64,000 nt of DNA from Bacteriovorax stolpii (GTDB taxonomy: Bacteria; Bdellovibrionota; UBA1018): positions 1-64,000 of the forward strand of contig CAMAQA010000004.1 of NCBI GenBank assembly GCA_945860415.1, in the 5' to 3' direction. The notes under the pieces were generated by a model. It was not told where the DNA came from. It searched no databases and was given only the letters and a program-made list of their open reading frames with translations. Numbering within the stretch: position 1 is the first letter of the stretch; the number at the start of each line of letters is the position of its first letter. The position numbers and the translations under genes were made by a program. Below are positions 18,204 to 26,594 of this stretch, piece by piece.

Positions 18204-19103
18204 GTGGCCAGTGGTATTTGGACAGCAACAGCAGGAGCAGCCGCCCGAGCCCAGGCCGTGGATGTCGTCGCCAACAATTTGGCGAACGCCGACACGATGG
18301 GTTTCAAGAAGGACGAGCTGACCTTCAAGGAATATCTCGCCGCAAACGAGCGCGAGCACCTTGCTGTCGACATTCCGCGTGGCCCGATCACGGACAAGGA
18401 TCTCGTTCCACTGGATGGACGTGACCAGTCTTTCGTCGTCGTCGACGGCACTTCGACAAATTTTCGCCCGGGCCACCTCAGGGTGACCAACCAGCAGCTG
18501 GACATGGCCGTGGATGGCCCGGGTTTTTTTGAGGTCAGCACGCCCTCGGGAATTCGCTACACGAGGCATGGAAGCTTCAAGCTGTCTACGGATGGACGGT
18601 TGGTCACTTCCGAGGGATTCCCCGTGCTGTCATCTCAACCCGGGGGGATGGCCGCTCAAATCCCGAACACCGCGCAGCCACTCGCCAACGCTCAGCCGGG
18701 CCAAGGAGGGCCTGAGACTCAAGGAGGAGTCGCGGCTGGGCAGGGCGTGGCTGGACGGTTCATCAATTTGAGAGATGCCAAGGGCAGGGTCAGCATCAAC
18801 CCCCAGGGCGAGATCTATTCCGGCCAGGATCTGGCTGGAAGGCTCTCGGTGGTCGAGTTCAACGATTCTCGACAGCTCCGCAAGGACGCGGCACTGATGT
18901 TCGCGAATCCGGACCCGACCAACCTGCGGACGGCGGAGCGTTCGCAGATCCGCCAGGGACTTTTGGAAACCTCCAACGTGAATCCAGTCGAGGAGATGTC
19001 CGCGCTGATCCGCGCCAACCGCCTCTTCGAGCACGACATGAAGGCCCTGAAGACCTACGGCGAACTCATGCAGCGCGAAGCCAACGACATAGGAAAGCTC
19101 TAA
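18204..19103 (+). CDS. flgF: flagellar proximal/distal rod protein FlgF
   Basis: A 299-residue flagellar rod protein. The N-terminal SGIWTATAGAAARAQAVDVVANNLANADTMGFKK and the C-terminal LLETSNVNPVEEMSALIRANRLFEHDMKALKTYG are the paired helices of the rod/hook family; VDGPGFFEVSTPSGIRYTRHGSF is the core signature. GTG 18204 (VASGIW) is chosen because AAGGGG lies about 7 bases before it and the homologous start is MxSGIY. It heads the operon behind the sigma-54 promoter. A 40-residue Gln/Gly/Pro-rich insert (AQPLANAQPGQGGPETQGG) sits in the middle. Confidence 0.93.
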   Translation: MASGIWTATAGAAARAQAVDVVANNLANADTMGFKKDELTFKEYLAANEREHLAVDIPRGPITDKDLVPLDGRDQSFVVVDGTSTNFRPGHLRVTNQQLDMAVDGPGFFEVSTPSGIRYTRHGSFKLSTDGRLVTSEGFPVLSSQPGGMAAQIPNTAQPLANAQPGQGGPETQGGVAAGQGVAGRFINLRDAKGRVSINPQGEIYSGQDLAGRLSVVEFNDSRQLRKDAALMFANPDPTNLRTAERSQIRQGLLETSNVNPVEEMSALIRANRLFEHDMKALKTYGELMQREANDIGKL

Positions 19104-19104
19104 G

Positions 19105-19887
19105 ATGATTCGTGCACTTTCTTCCGCATCCACCGGACTCGAAGCGCAGCAGGCCAATATCGAGCGAATCTCGAACGATCTGGCGAATGTGAATACCGAC
19201 GGCTACAAGCGCGGCCGCATCGAGTTCAAGGATCTGATGTACGAAACCATCAAGGCACCAGGCGGGCAGCTCGGGGCGGGTTCGACGACGCCTGTCGGCA
19301 TCCAGCAAGGAATGGGTGTTCGCGTCGGAGCCAATCACAAGGTGTTCGAACAGGGACCGGCTCGAATGACCTATCACCAGATGGACATGATGATCGAAGG
19401 CTCGGGTTTCTTTCCGATCCAGATGCCGAGCGGCGAAATCGCCTACACGCGCACGGGCGCATTCCATCGCGATCCGTCGGGAAAAATTGTTCTTGGAAAC
19501 GGGGCGAAGCTGATTCCGGAAATCACGGTTCCGCCGAATGCGGCGGGTATCAGCGTTGCCGGCAATGGCGAAGTGAAGGCGGCACTGCCAGGAGGCCAGG
19601 AAGCAGTCATTGGACAAATCCAGCTCGTCACTTTCCTGAACGAAGAAGGCCTCTCTGCCGCTGGTGAGGGAATCCTCACCGCGACTGCGGCCAGCGGAGC
19701 GCCCCTGCAGGGCGTGCCGGGGGAGAATGGCATGGGAACGGTGCTGCAGGGCGCCCTCGAAGGGTCGAACGTGAACGTTGCCAACAGCATGGTCGAGCTG
19801 ATCCAGACCCAGCGCGCCTATGAAATGAATACCAAGGTCATGAGCGTTGCGGACCAGATGATGAGCGCAACGGCCAACATCAAGTGA
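19105..19887 (+). CDS. flgG: flagellar distal rod protein FlgG
   Basis: A 260-residue distal rod protein with the standard start MIRALSSASTGLEAQQANIERISNDLANVNTDGYKR and C-terminus EGSNVNVANSMVELIQTQRAYEMNTKVMSVADQMM. Length equals that of typical FlgG (260-262). Forms the driveshaft through the P and L rings made by flgI and flgH downstream. Starts 1 base after the flgF stop. Confidence 0.97.
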   Translation: MIRALSSASTGLEAQQANIERISNDLANVNTDGYKRGRIEFKDLMYETIKAPGGQLGAGSTTPVGIQQGMGVRVGANHKVFEQGPARMTYHQMDMMIEGSGFFPIQMPSGEIAYTRTGAFHRDPSGKIVLGNGAKLIPEITVPPNAAGISVAGNGEVKAALPGGQEAVIGQIQLVTFLNEEGLSAAGEGILTATAASGAPLQGVPGENGMGTVLQGALEGSNVNVANSMVELIQTQRAYEMNTKVMSVADQMMSATANIK

Positions 19888-19892
19888 GCAGC

Positions 19893-20612
19893 ATGAAAAT
19901 TGAGTTCATGAAAAAATCGAAGATCCTGATCTTGGCAATGGTGGCCACACTTCCGACGATCGGTGGCGCATCTGCTGGAGTGAACGACGTCATCTCGGAT
20001 GCGCTTCGCTCACACTCGGGTGCGCAGCGCGCGGAGGTGATTGCCGTTCTTTCCACGATGCCCGGCCAGCCGCTCGAACGCGCTACCGGTGCGGCGGTAC
20101 TTTCAGAAGGCCCTTCCGGTGAGGCAAGGGTGCTGGTTTCCGGCTACAGCCGCGGAAAGCCCAATGCAGTTGGCGCTGAAGAGCGCGTGGAATACCGCGT
20201 GAAGTACTCGGCCTGGATCAAGGGATGGAGCACGACTCGCCGGCTTTCGCCAGGAGAGCCGCTGTCGATGGACGCCCTCGAGACGCGTGACTTCAATATC
20301 GCCGAAGGTTTGGCTCGTGAGTACCGTGGAGCAATCCTCGCCATCGGAGAGGACGCGTCCCGACTCGAGGCGGCTCAAACCCTGCTTCCTGGGGCCTTCA
20401 TTCCCGCATCGGGAGTTCGCAGGATTCCAGACCTGAGGCGAGGCGATGCAGTGACCCTGGAAGTTCTCTCCGGAGGAGTCCGCTTGACGACTTCGGCCAT
20501 TGCACTCGAGCCGACCAGCCTCCAGCAAAGGGTCAGGGTTCAGGTCCAGAAGAGCAAGCGGGAGTTCGTCGGAACCCTTCGCGAAGGTGCTCGAGTGGAG
20601 GTGACGCTGTGA
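19893..20612 (+). CDS. flgA: flagellar P-ring chaperone FlgA
   Basis: About 239 residues with a signal peptide (MKKSKILILAMVATLPTIGGASA). The C-terminal SAF-like/FlgA domain spans YRVKYSAWIKGWSTTRRLSPGEPLS, DFNIAEGLAREYRGAILAI, and the tail RVRVQVQKSKREFVGTLREGARVEV. FlgA acts in the periplasm to help FlgI assemble the P ring. Starts at GTG 19884 (overlapping the flgG stop), ATG 19893 or ATG 19908 are all possible; the last gives the cleanest signal peptide. Position between flgG and flgH supports the call. Confidence 0.85.
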   Translation: MKIEFMKKSKILILAMVATLPTIGGASAGVNDVISDALRSHSGAQRAEVIAVLSTMPGQPLERATGAAVLSEGPSGEARVLVSGYSRGKPNAVGAEERVEYRVKYSAWIKGWSTTRRLSPGEPLSMDALETRDFNIAEGLAREYRGAILAIGEDASRLEAAQTLLPGAFIPASGVRRIPDLRRGDAVTLEVLSGGVRLTTSAIALEPTSLQQRVRVQVQKSKREFVGTLREGARVEVTL

Positions 20613-21499
20613 AGTCGCGAATGAAGCCTCTGGCCATTGTTGCTGCGGTGTTCATGCTCTCAGGCTGTGCCCAGATCCTTGGACAGTTGCGCGCCGATTT
20701 GAATGATGACCAGGGGTCTTACCGACCTACGATCGGTGGCGCGTATCCAGAGGGCGGATATCTCGACGAGGACCGATACGGCACGGCCCCGGGCCATTAT
20801 GATCGTTCCCCCGCCGCCATGCGATCCGCAAGCAATGAGCGTGGCTGGTCTGACGAGGGTGAGGACGGCGAGGGATCCCGCGCGTCAGAGGGCGAAGAAA
20901 ACTCGACCCAGGAAGAGGCGCGGCCTCGGCCCCGGCAGGCACGACGAGCCACGCGGAACGACTTCATCGATCAGGCGCAGGACTCGGGCTCGCTCTGGGC
21001 CTCGAACAGCGAATCCAACTTCTTCTTTTCCAAGAATCGCGCTCGCAGTCCCGGAGACATTGTCACGATCACGATTGAAGACGAGATGCTTCGCGACATC
21101 CAAGCCGAGGTCAAGCGCACGCTGACTGGCGCAGAGCGCCGCCGCGAGCTGGAGCTCCTGGAGTCGAAATATGCGCAAGGAGCGGCTTCCGCGGCTTCCT
21201 CAAGTGGCAGCCAGGACCAGATCAAGACCAGTGCCGCCGCTCCGGTATCTCCTGACCTGAGCTTCGGCGCGGTGGATGTCAGTTCAGTGGTGGGGATAAA
21301 GGCAGGCGACAGCTTTCTTGCTGAGATCGTGGAGCGTTATCCCAATGGAAATTACAAGATCCGGGGCAGCAAGCGCGTGGCCTACCGCAATACAACCAAG
21401 CTCATGAACCTTGTCGGAATCGTCCGCGGAAATGATCTTGGTGACGAAAAGGTTCCATCAGGAAAAATTTATGAATATCGCCTGCAAATCGTTCGCTAA
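20609..21499 (+). CDS. flgH: flagellar L-ring lipoprotein FlgH
   Basis: A 296-residue lipoprotein (signal ending FMLSGC, Cys about 20). The FlgH domain starts near residue 125: DSGSLWASNSESNFFFSKNRARSPGDIVTITIEDE, then the conserved VVGIKAGDSFLAEIVERYPNGNYKIRGSKRV. It forms the outer-membrane L ring. Residues about 45-120 are an acidic, Ser/Arg-rich low-complexity insert (SDEGEDGEGSRASEGEENS) not usual in the enterobacterial protein. GTG start overlaps the flgA stop by 4 bases. Confidence 0.94.
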   Translation: MKSRMKPLAIVAAVFMLSGCAQILGQLRADLNDDQGSYRPTIGGAYPEGGYLDEDRYGTAPGHYDRSPAAMRSASNERGWSDEGEDGEGSRASEGEENSTQEEARPRPRQARRATRNDFIDQAQDSGSLWASNSESNFFFSKNRARSPGDIVTITIEDEMLRDIQAEVKRTLTGAERRRELELLESKYAQGAASAASSSGSQDQIKTSAAAPVSPDLSFGAVDVSSVVGIKAGDSFLAEIVERYPNGNYKIRGSKRVAYRNTTKLMNLVGIVRGNDLGDEKVPSGKIYEYRLQIVR

Positions 21500-22502
21500 A
21501 GCCACGGCACTCTGTCTGCTGCCGCTCCTGCTGGCCCAGTCAGCCCATGCGGCCAGGCTGAAGGACATCGCCTCAGTGAAGGGGGTTCGAGAGAACATCC
21601 TGATCGGATATGGCGTCGTGGTCGGACTGAAGGGCTCCGGCGACTCCGGTGCTGATGTGACAGGCCAGTCTCTCAATCGGCTATTCGGCAAACTGGGCTT
21701 AGATGTTCAGCAAAATGCGGCGATCAAATCGAAAAATGCGGCAGCGGTCATCGTCACGGCAAAGCTTCCGCCTTTTGCGCGCACCGGAAACAAGATCGAT
21801 GTCAGCGTCTCGTCCATCGGCGATGCATCGAGCCTGGAGGGAGGAGTCCTCCTGGTAACCCCGCTTCGTGCGGGTGACCAGAACGTGTACGCCGTTGCCC
21901 AGGGTCCGGTGAGCCTAGGATCGGTCGCCGATGGAACGACGAAGAATTTTCCGACGGTGGGAAGGGTGGTTTCCGGCGCCACGATCGAAAAAGATGTGGA
22001 GACGAATTTCTCCGGCAAGAAGAGCTTCCGGCTCTCTCTTCATAATCCCGACTTCACCACCTCCGCCCGCGTTGCAGTCACCATCAATGGCGAGCTGGGT
22101 GGAAAGTTCGCCTCGGCCAGGGACAGTGGCACGATCGATGTGGTGGTTCCGTTTAATTATGAAGGAAACACCGTCGAGCTGCTTTCGGTGCTGGAAAACA
22201 TGAACGTCAACGTCGACTCGCGCGCAAAAGTTGTGCTCAACGAGCGAACAGGCACGGTCGTCATGGGAGATCGAGTCACGTTGAGTGCTGTCGCCATCTC
22301 GCATGGCGATCTCACGATCCAGGTCCAGGGCGCCCCGGCCGGCTCCAAGGGCCAGTCGATTGCGGAGATCAAGGCTGCGACGAGCGTCTCGGACCTCGTC
22401 AAGAGCCTCAATGCGCTCGGGGTGCAGCCCAAGGACCTTACGGCAATTTTTCAAACGCTTCGTGAAACTGGCGCCTTGCAGGCGGATTTGGAGATTCTGT
22501 GA
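21471..22502 (+). CDS. flgI: flagellar P-ring protein FlgI
   Basis: A 343-residue periplasmic ring protein. The start ATG 21471 gives a clear signal peptide (KATALCLLPLLLAQSAHA) followed by the mature RLKDIASVKGVRENILIGYGVVVGLKGSGDSG. The C-terminus VSDLVKSLNALGVQPKDLTAIFQTL is diagnostic. It overlaps the flgH 3' end by 29 bases, unusually long but supported by AGGAAAA upstream. The stop overlaps the next small gene's GTG. Confidence 0.96.
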   Translation: MNIACKSFAKATALCLLPLLLAQSAHAARLKDIASVKGVRENILIGYGVVVGLKGSGDSGADVTGQSLNRLFGKLGLDVQQNAAIKSKNAAAVIVTAKLPPFARTGNKIDVSVSSIGDASSLEGGVLLVTPLRAGDQNVYAVAQGPVSLGSVADGTTKNFPTVGRVVSGATIEKDVETNFSGKKSFRLSLHNPDFTTSARVAVTINGELGGKFASARDSGTIDVVVPFNYEGNTVELLSVLENMNVNVDSRAKVVLNERTGTVVMGDRVTLSAVAISHGDLTIQVQGAPAGSKGQSIAEIKAATSVSDLVKSLNALGVQPKDLTAIFQTLRETGALQADLEIL

Positions 22503-22762
22503 TTCTTTGGATGGACTTTGTTTTGGATGAAAAGTTTGGCCCGCTCCTCTCGATCGATTCGTTCGGAGCTGGAGCCAAGGATGGCGCGGATGTGGTTTCT
22601 GTCATGGAGGACGGAAGGAGCAACCATATCCAGGAAACAGGACAGGAAAGACGGCCTGCTAGGATGGCGGGTGAGTCCAGTTCTGCATTCAATGCTGCTA
22701 CCCGCATGGACGCGGGGGCCGCATCCGCGCCCCATTCCTTCTCCGAAGGGGGCATCAATTGA
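22499..22762 (+). CDS. small unknown protein between flgI and flgJ
   Basis: An 87-residue open frame starting at GTG 22499 (overlapping the flgI TGA) and ending at TGA 22760-22762, which overlaps the TTG start of flgJ. It is thus linked at both ends by 4-base overlaps, an argument that it is translated. The first 40 residues (WMDFVLDEKFGPLLSIDSFG) have some structure; the rest is polar (GRSNHIQETGQERRPARMAG). No family recognised and codon bias is weaker than its neighbours. It may be a flagellar accessory protein, or simply a leader keeping ribosomes on the message to flgJ. Confidence 0.5.
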   Translation: MILWMDFVLDEKFGPLLSIDSFGAGAKDGADVVSVMEDGRSNHIQETGQERRPARMAGESSSAFNAATRMDAGAASAPHSFSEGGIN

Positions 22763-23136
22763 CCCTTTCTGGTGCACCAACCCTGGCTCGTGGACTGGAC
22801 TCGTCGCCCACGCCGACTCGTCGCGACGTGGCAGTGGACTGGCAGAAGGTCGATCCGGCCACGCGCGAGGCCGCCCAGGGCATGGAGGCGATGTTCCTCG
22901 ATTACATGATGCAGACCATGCGCAAGTCGGTCGGCAAGAGCGAAATGAGTCTCAGCAACGGAGCGTCAGAAATCTATCAAGGCATGCTGGATTCCGAGTA
23001 TTCCCAGCGTGCGGCCCGGGCCGGAGGCGTGGGTCTCGCCGAGCAGATCGTTGCCTATCTGCAAAGCGCTCGATACAATCAAAGTGAAGTGGCCCGCGGT
23101 ACAGGAGGTACCTCCCATGAAGATCAGTCCAAATAG
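22759..23136 (+). CDS. flgJ: rod-binding protein, FlgJ N-terminal domain only
   Basis: A 125-residue protein carrying only the rod-binding half of FlgJ: AAQGMEAMFLDYMMQTMRKSV, ASEIYQGMLDSEYSQRAARAGGVGLAEQI. The muramidase half found in enterobacteria is absent, as in many delta- and alphaproteobacteria, so rod penetration of murein must use another enzyme. It starts at TTG, coupled to the preceding small gene. FlgM starts inside its 3' end, 20 bases before its stop. Confidence 0.88.
   Translation: MTLSGAPTLARGLDSSPTPTRRDVAVDWQKVDPATREAAQGMEAMFLDYMMQTMRKSVGKSEMSLSNGASEIYQGMLDSEYSQRAARAGGVGLAEQIVAYLQSARYNQSEVARGTGGTSHEDQSK
23104..23115 (+). promoter_or_regulatory. palindromic Shine-Dalgarno of flgM
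   Basis: GGAGGTACCTCC is a perfect 12-bp palindrome containing the flgM ribosome-binding site (AGGAGG 23103-23108, 8 bases before ATG 23117). As RNA it can fold into a 4-bp hairpin hiding the site, and it lies within translated flgJ, so flgJ translation may open it. Inference only. Confidence 0.35.
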
Positions 23137-23455
23137 CAGTCCTTCGGTTCAGAACAAGCCCGCAACGACGGCGGAAGCGGCTTCGGCAGCCGCGAGCAAG
23201 CGAGCCGACAAATCGGCGGAGGCCACAAAGGCCACAGCGACTCGACAGGTTGACCCCGGAGCGGCCAAAACCGAAATTTCCACCAAGGCACGAGATTTCG
23301 CGAAGGCCAAGGCGGTTGCAGCCGAGGCCCCGGATGTCCGCGAGCAGAAGATCGCCGACATCAAGGCGCGAATTGCAGCTGGAAAATATGAAGTGAACGC
23401 TCAGGCCATCGCGGATCGCATGGTCGATGAGCACGTCACTTCAGGTATCGGTTGA
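23117..23455 (+). CDS. flgM: anti-sigma-28 factor FlgM
   Basis: A 112-residue protein with an Ala/Lys-rich disordered N-terminus and the FlgM sigma-binding helices at the end: VREQKIADIKARIAAGKYEVNAQAIADRMVDEH. FlgM holds sigma-28 (FliA) until the hook-basal body is complete and is then exported. The start ATG 23117 has a perfect AGGAGG; an in-frame extension to 23009 lies in flgJ and has no family support. Location between rod and hook-junction genes is classic. Confidence 0.9.
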   Translation: MKISPNSSPSVQNKPATTAEAASAAASKRADKSAEATKATATRQVDPGAAKTEISTKARDFAKAKAVAAEAPDVREQKIADIKARIAAGKYEVNAQAIADRMVDEHVTSGIG

Positions 23456-23544
23456 AGCTGATTTAAGTTGCCTGCAGGACGCGGGGAACTCGGACTCCAC
23501 GACAGGGCCACGGCCGGGTCGAGGGCAATCAGGAGGATTGCACG

Positions 23545-24063
23545 ATGGAGAAGACGATCGAAAGCCTGAATGATCTTGTGACAAGGCTGCAGAAGCTGTT
23601 GTCACTGCATCGGCAGCTGCTGGATTCGCTTCGGGCCGAGCGCGAAGCCCTGCTTGAGGTGGATGTTCGCAAGATCCACGAAATTACCCTCGAGAAGCAG
23701 GGCGTCCTCCAGCAGATCCTTGCTGCCGAACAGGCCCGCCTCTCGACCTCCCGTCTCGTTGCCGTCCAGCTGAACGCACCGGCCGACGCCTCGTTGGGAC
23801 AGATCATCCTGCAATCGCAATCGGTAAGCCTCAAGACCTCCGAACAGCTCCGCAGCGTGCAGCAGGCGCTTGCGCATTTGATTGGCCGGATCCAGGAGCA
23901 GAACGGCTCCAATCGCCAGCTGGTGGAGTCGTCGCTGGAGCATGTGAACCAGATGAAGAGGAATGTCATCGGGGAGTCGATGCCCCGGTCGGAGACGTAC
24001 TCTCCCACCGGACATCGTCAAAACGCACCGGCGCAGTCGCGCCTGATCTCGACAGAGATCTAG
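23545..24063 (+). CDS. flgN: flagellar hook-filament junction chaperone FlgN
   Basis: A 172-residue all-helical protein: MEKTIESLNDLVTRLQKLLSLHRQLLDSLRAEREALLE is the FlgN-family N-terminal coiled coil. FlgN binds FlgK and FlgL in the cytoplasm and delivers them to the flagellar type III export gate; both clients are encoded immediately downstream. The last 30 residues are polar. AGGAGG precedes the ATG at a good distance. The 89-base gap after flgM shows no clear sigma-28 promoter. Confidence 0.85.
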   Translation: MEKTIESLNDLVTRLQKLLSLHRQLLDSLRAEREALLEVDVRKIHEITLEKQGVLQQILAAEQARLSTSRLVAVQLNAPADASLGQIILQSQSVSLKTSEQLRSVQQALAHLIGRIQEQNGSNRQLVESSLEHVNQMKRNVIGESMPRSETYSPTGHRQNAPAQSRLISTEI

Positions 24064-24072
24064 GAGACCGAC

Positions 24073-25494
24073 ATGGGAATGGGAGGCGTCCTCCAGGTTG
24101 GCAAGTCGGGAATGCAGGCTGCGAGGGCCGGCGTATCGACGGCCGGCCATAACATCGCCAACGCCAACACCGAAGGATACAGCCGGCAGCGCGTACAGAC
24201 CACGGCCGAGTCGCCGTCGGCGCGAGAGGCTGGGCGGATTACCATCGGGCAGGGCGCCAGTGTCACGCGGGTGGATCGAATCAATAACGATTACATCGAC
24301 CGACAGCTGCGGAGTACAGGCCGAGATCTTGCCTTTGCAGAAGAGCGCGAAGTGGTGCTGCGTCAGACCGAGGACATCTTCAACGAGATGAATGGCGAGG
24401 GCCTGAATCGGCTGATGTCGAAGTTCTTCAATGAGTTCAGAAAACTTTCAAGCGAGCCCGAGAACCTGGCCCTGCGCGAGTCCGTGCGTGAATCAGCAAA
24501 TTCGCTGGTCAATGACTTTCGAAGGCTCAAAACGCAGATGAACGATGTGCGCTCTCATATCGACAGCCGCATCGAAGGATATGTGCGCGAAATCAACCAG
24601 CTCTCAGGCGAGGTTCGCGACCTCAACGTGAAGATTCGGCAGGTGGAGATTGCAGGGGGCTCTCCGAACGATCTCCTCGATCAGCGTGATGTTGCATTGA
24701 GGAAGCTCGGGGCCTTGGTGGATGTGACCAGCTACAAGGACAAGGACGGTTCGATGATGGTCGACCTGCGGGGCCTGGGTCCGCTGATCACCAATGGTGA
24801 TGCCGAACAGTTCTCTGTGGCGCGGACGCCGGCAAATGATAGCGGAAAGCCCCATAACTCCGTCGATGTGTATGCCGGCCACGCCTCGGGCGTTCCGGTC
24901 ACCGATCGCCTCACGACCGGAAAGCTGGGCGCGCTGCTCAAGACTCGCGACGAGACACTGTCGGCGATGGCCAATAAGATGGACATCATTGCCTTTGAGG
25001 TTTCGCGCGCAGTGAACGAGATCCATCGGGTGGGTTTCACGCGAGATGGCGTGACCGGGGTCGACTTCTTCAAGCCCCTGGAGAAGGTCGAAGGGGCGTC
25101 GGAGAACATCACGCTCTCGGATGCGCTGAGGATGAGCTCGCATAATATTGCGGCAGCCGCCCAGCCGGACTCACCTGGAGACAACCGAGTTGCGCTCGCC
25201 ATTTCAGGACTACAGGGAATGCGGCTTTTGGACGGCGGCAAGGCAACGGTGGATGATTTTTACAACAGCATCATTTCCGAGGTTGGTGTCACGGCAAATC
25301 AGAACAAGGCCACCATGAACCAGAATCGCGACATCATGACCCAGCTCTCGAAGATGCGTGAACAGGTCAGTGGCGTTTCCATCGACGAGGAGACCACGCA
25401 GCTGATGCAGTATCAGCATGCCTTCGACGCATCTGCCCGAGTGGTACGGGTTGCGGACGAGTTGATGAAGATCGTCCTGGATCTCAAAAGGTAG
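24073..25494 (+). CDS. flgK: flagellar hook-associated protein 1, FlgK
   Basis: A 473-residue hook-filament junction protein. N-terminus LQVGKSGMQAARAGVSTAGHNIANANTEGYSRQRV and C-terminus VSIDEETTQLMQYQHAFDASARVVRVADELM are the FlgK/hook family terminal helices. GGSPNDLLDQRDVALRKLGALVDV is a FlgK signature. Length is at the short side (Salmonella about 550), lacking part of the variable outer domain. It forms the first junction ring on the hook tip. Confidence 0.96.
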   Translation: MGMGGVLQVGKSGMQAARAGVSTAGHNIANANTEGYSRQRVQTTAESPSAREAGRITIGQGASVTRVDRINNDYIDRQLRSTGRDLAFAEEREVVLRQTEDIFNEMNGEGLNRLMSKFFNEFRKLSSEPENLALRESVRESANSLVNDFRRLKTQMNDVRSHIDSRIEGYVREINQLSGEVRDLNVKIRQVEIAGGSPNDLLDQRDVALRKLGALVDVTSYKDKDGSMMVDLRGLGPLITNGDAEQFSVARTPANDSGKPHNSVDVYAGHASGVPVTDRLTTGKLGALLKTRDETLSAMANKMDIIAFEVSRAVNEIHRVGFTRDGVTGVDFFKPLEKVEGASENITLSDALRMSSHNIAAAAQPDSPGDNRVALAISGLQGMRLLDGGKATVDDFYNSIISEVGVTANQNKATMNQNRDIMTQLSKMREQVSGVSIDEETTQLMQYQHAFDASARVVRVADELMKIVLDLKR

Positions 25495-25505
25495 GGGGCT
25501 GAATC

Positions 25506-26480
25506 GTGAGAGTGACTGAGAACATGAATTTTGAGTCCTCTCGAAAGACTGTGGGGGCTTCTCGCTCCCGGATGAACAAGCTGCAGGAGCAGGCGGCAAG
25601 CACGAAGCGCCTGACGGCTCCGTCGGATGACCCTGTCTCGGCAGGAAAGGTGCTCGGAATAAGGACGGAAAAGGTGAACAACGATCAATTCCTCATGAAT
25701 GCGAAGCTGGCGGAAACCTTCCTGAGCAATTCGGAGCAGGCCCTCGGAGAGATTTCGGACCTCGTGGTCCGCGCAAAGGAGATCGCACTGGGACAGGCCA
25801 GTGGAGCCAGCGCCAATCCACAGACCCGCATCGCGGTGGCTGAGGAGATTGCCCAGCTTTACAATCAGGCCGTCGGCGCCGCGAACCGAAGGATCGGAGA
25901 TCGGTACCTCTTTGGTGGGTTCAAGACGATCCAGGCCCCGTTTGACCAGGATGGGAACTACCGCGGCGATACGGGCCAGATCATGGTCGAGATCTCCAAG
26001 GACGTATTCCTGGGCATGAATGTCGCGGGGGCGGACATTTTCAACACCCGCCCGGATATCGTCAAAACGATCAAGCCCGGGATCGGAGCCGAAGATCCTG
26101 GGGTCGGCCGCGGACCCGCCGAGTACGAGGCTCCCGACGCGCAGAACATCAATCTCTTTCAGGAGCTTCAAAACCTCCGGACCGCCCTGCTCGCAGGAGA
26201 CGACGGAGCGATTCGAGATACCCTCGAGAACTTCGACCAGCTCCATGCCAAGGTGACGGCCGGGCGCGCCATGCTCGGATCCCGGCTTCAGGGGGTTTGG
26301 AGCGCAACCCAGTCGGTTGAGCGGCAGAACGTCACGAATGCGTCCCTGGGATCGGCACTCGAGGACGCAGACATGGCGCAGGTCATGTCCGAGCTGGCGC
26401 GAGAGGAGACCATTTTTCGGGGAGCGCTGGCCAGTTCGCAAAAACTGATCCAGCCTACATTACTTGATTTTCTGAAATAA
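25506..26480 (+). CDS. flgL: flagellar hook-associated protein 3, FlgL
   Basis: A 324-residue junction protein that adapts the hook to flagellin. N-terminus RVTENMNFESSRKTVGASRSRMNKLQEQAASTKRLTAPSDDP and C-terminus ALEDADMAQVMSELAREETIFRGALASSQKLIQPTLLDFL match the flagellin-like D0/D1 helices. Start GTG 25506. It ends the structural part of the operon; csrA and fliW follow after a 114-base structured leader. Flagellin itself is not in the window. Confidence 0.95.
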   Translation: MRVTENMNFESSRKTVGASRSRMNKLQEQAASTKRLTAPSDDPVSAGKVLGIRTEKVNNDQFLMNAKLAETFLSNSEQALGEISDLVVRAKEIALGQASGASANPQTRIAVAEEIAQLYNQAVGAANRRIGDRYLFGGFKTIQAPFDQDGNYRGDTGQIMVEISKDVFLGMNVAGADIFNTRPDIVKTIKPGIGAEDPGVGRGPAEYEAPDAQNINLFQELQNLRTALLAGDDGAIRDTLENFDQLHAKVTAGRAMLGSRLQGVWSATQSVERQNVTNASLGSALEDADMAQVMSELAREETIFRGALASSQKLIQPTLLDFLK

Positions 26481-26594
26481 CGAGCGGTTGCCACCGAGGG
26501 GGAGCTTGGTCTATACCGACCGGTGGTGATGGAGTACCGCCCATACCGGCCGCGCTCGTGGGCCGATTCCGTGAGCATGAGGTAACAAGAAGTT
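26481..26594 (+). promoter_or_regulatory. structured leader between flgL and csrA with a CsrA-type hairpin
   Basis: Three nested stems are visible: an outer CGAGCG (26481-26486) / CGCTCG (26553-26558), a hairpin GGTC-N6-GACC (26508-26521), and directly next to it GGTGGT (26522-26527) / ACCGCC (26536-26541) whose 8-base loop GATGGAGT carries the ANGGA core recognised by CsrA. A second GGGGGAG occurs at 26498-26504. The csrA start has only a distant GAGG (26579-26582). CsrA is known to bind its own leader in E. coli; that it does so here is inference. Confidence 0.45.
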
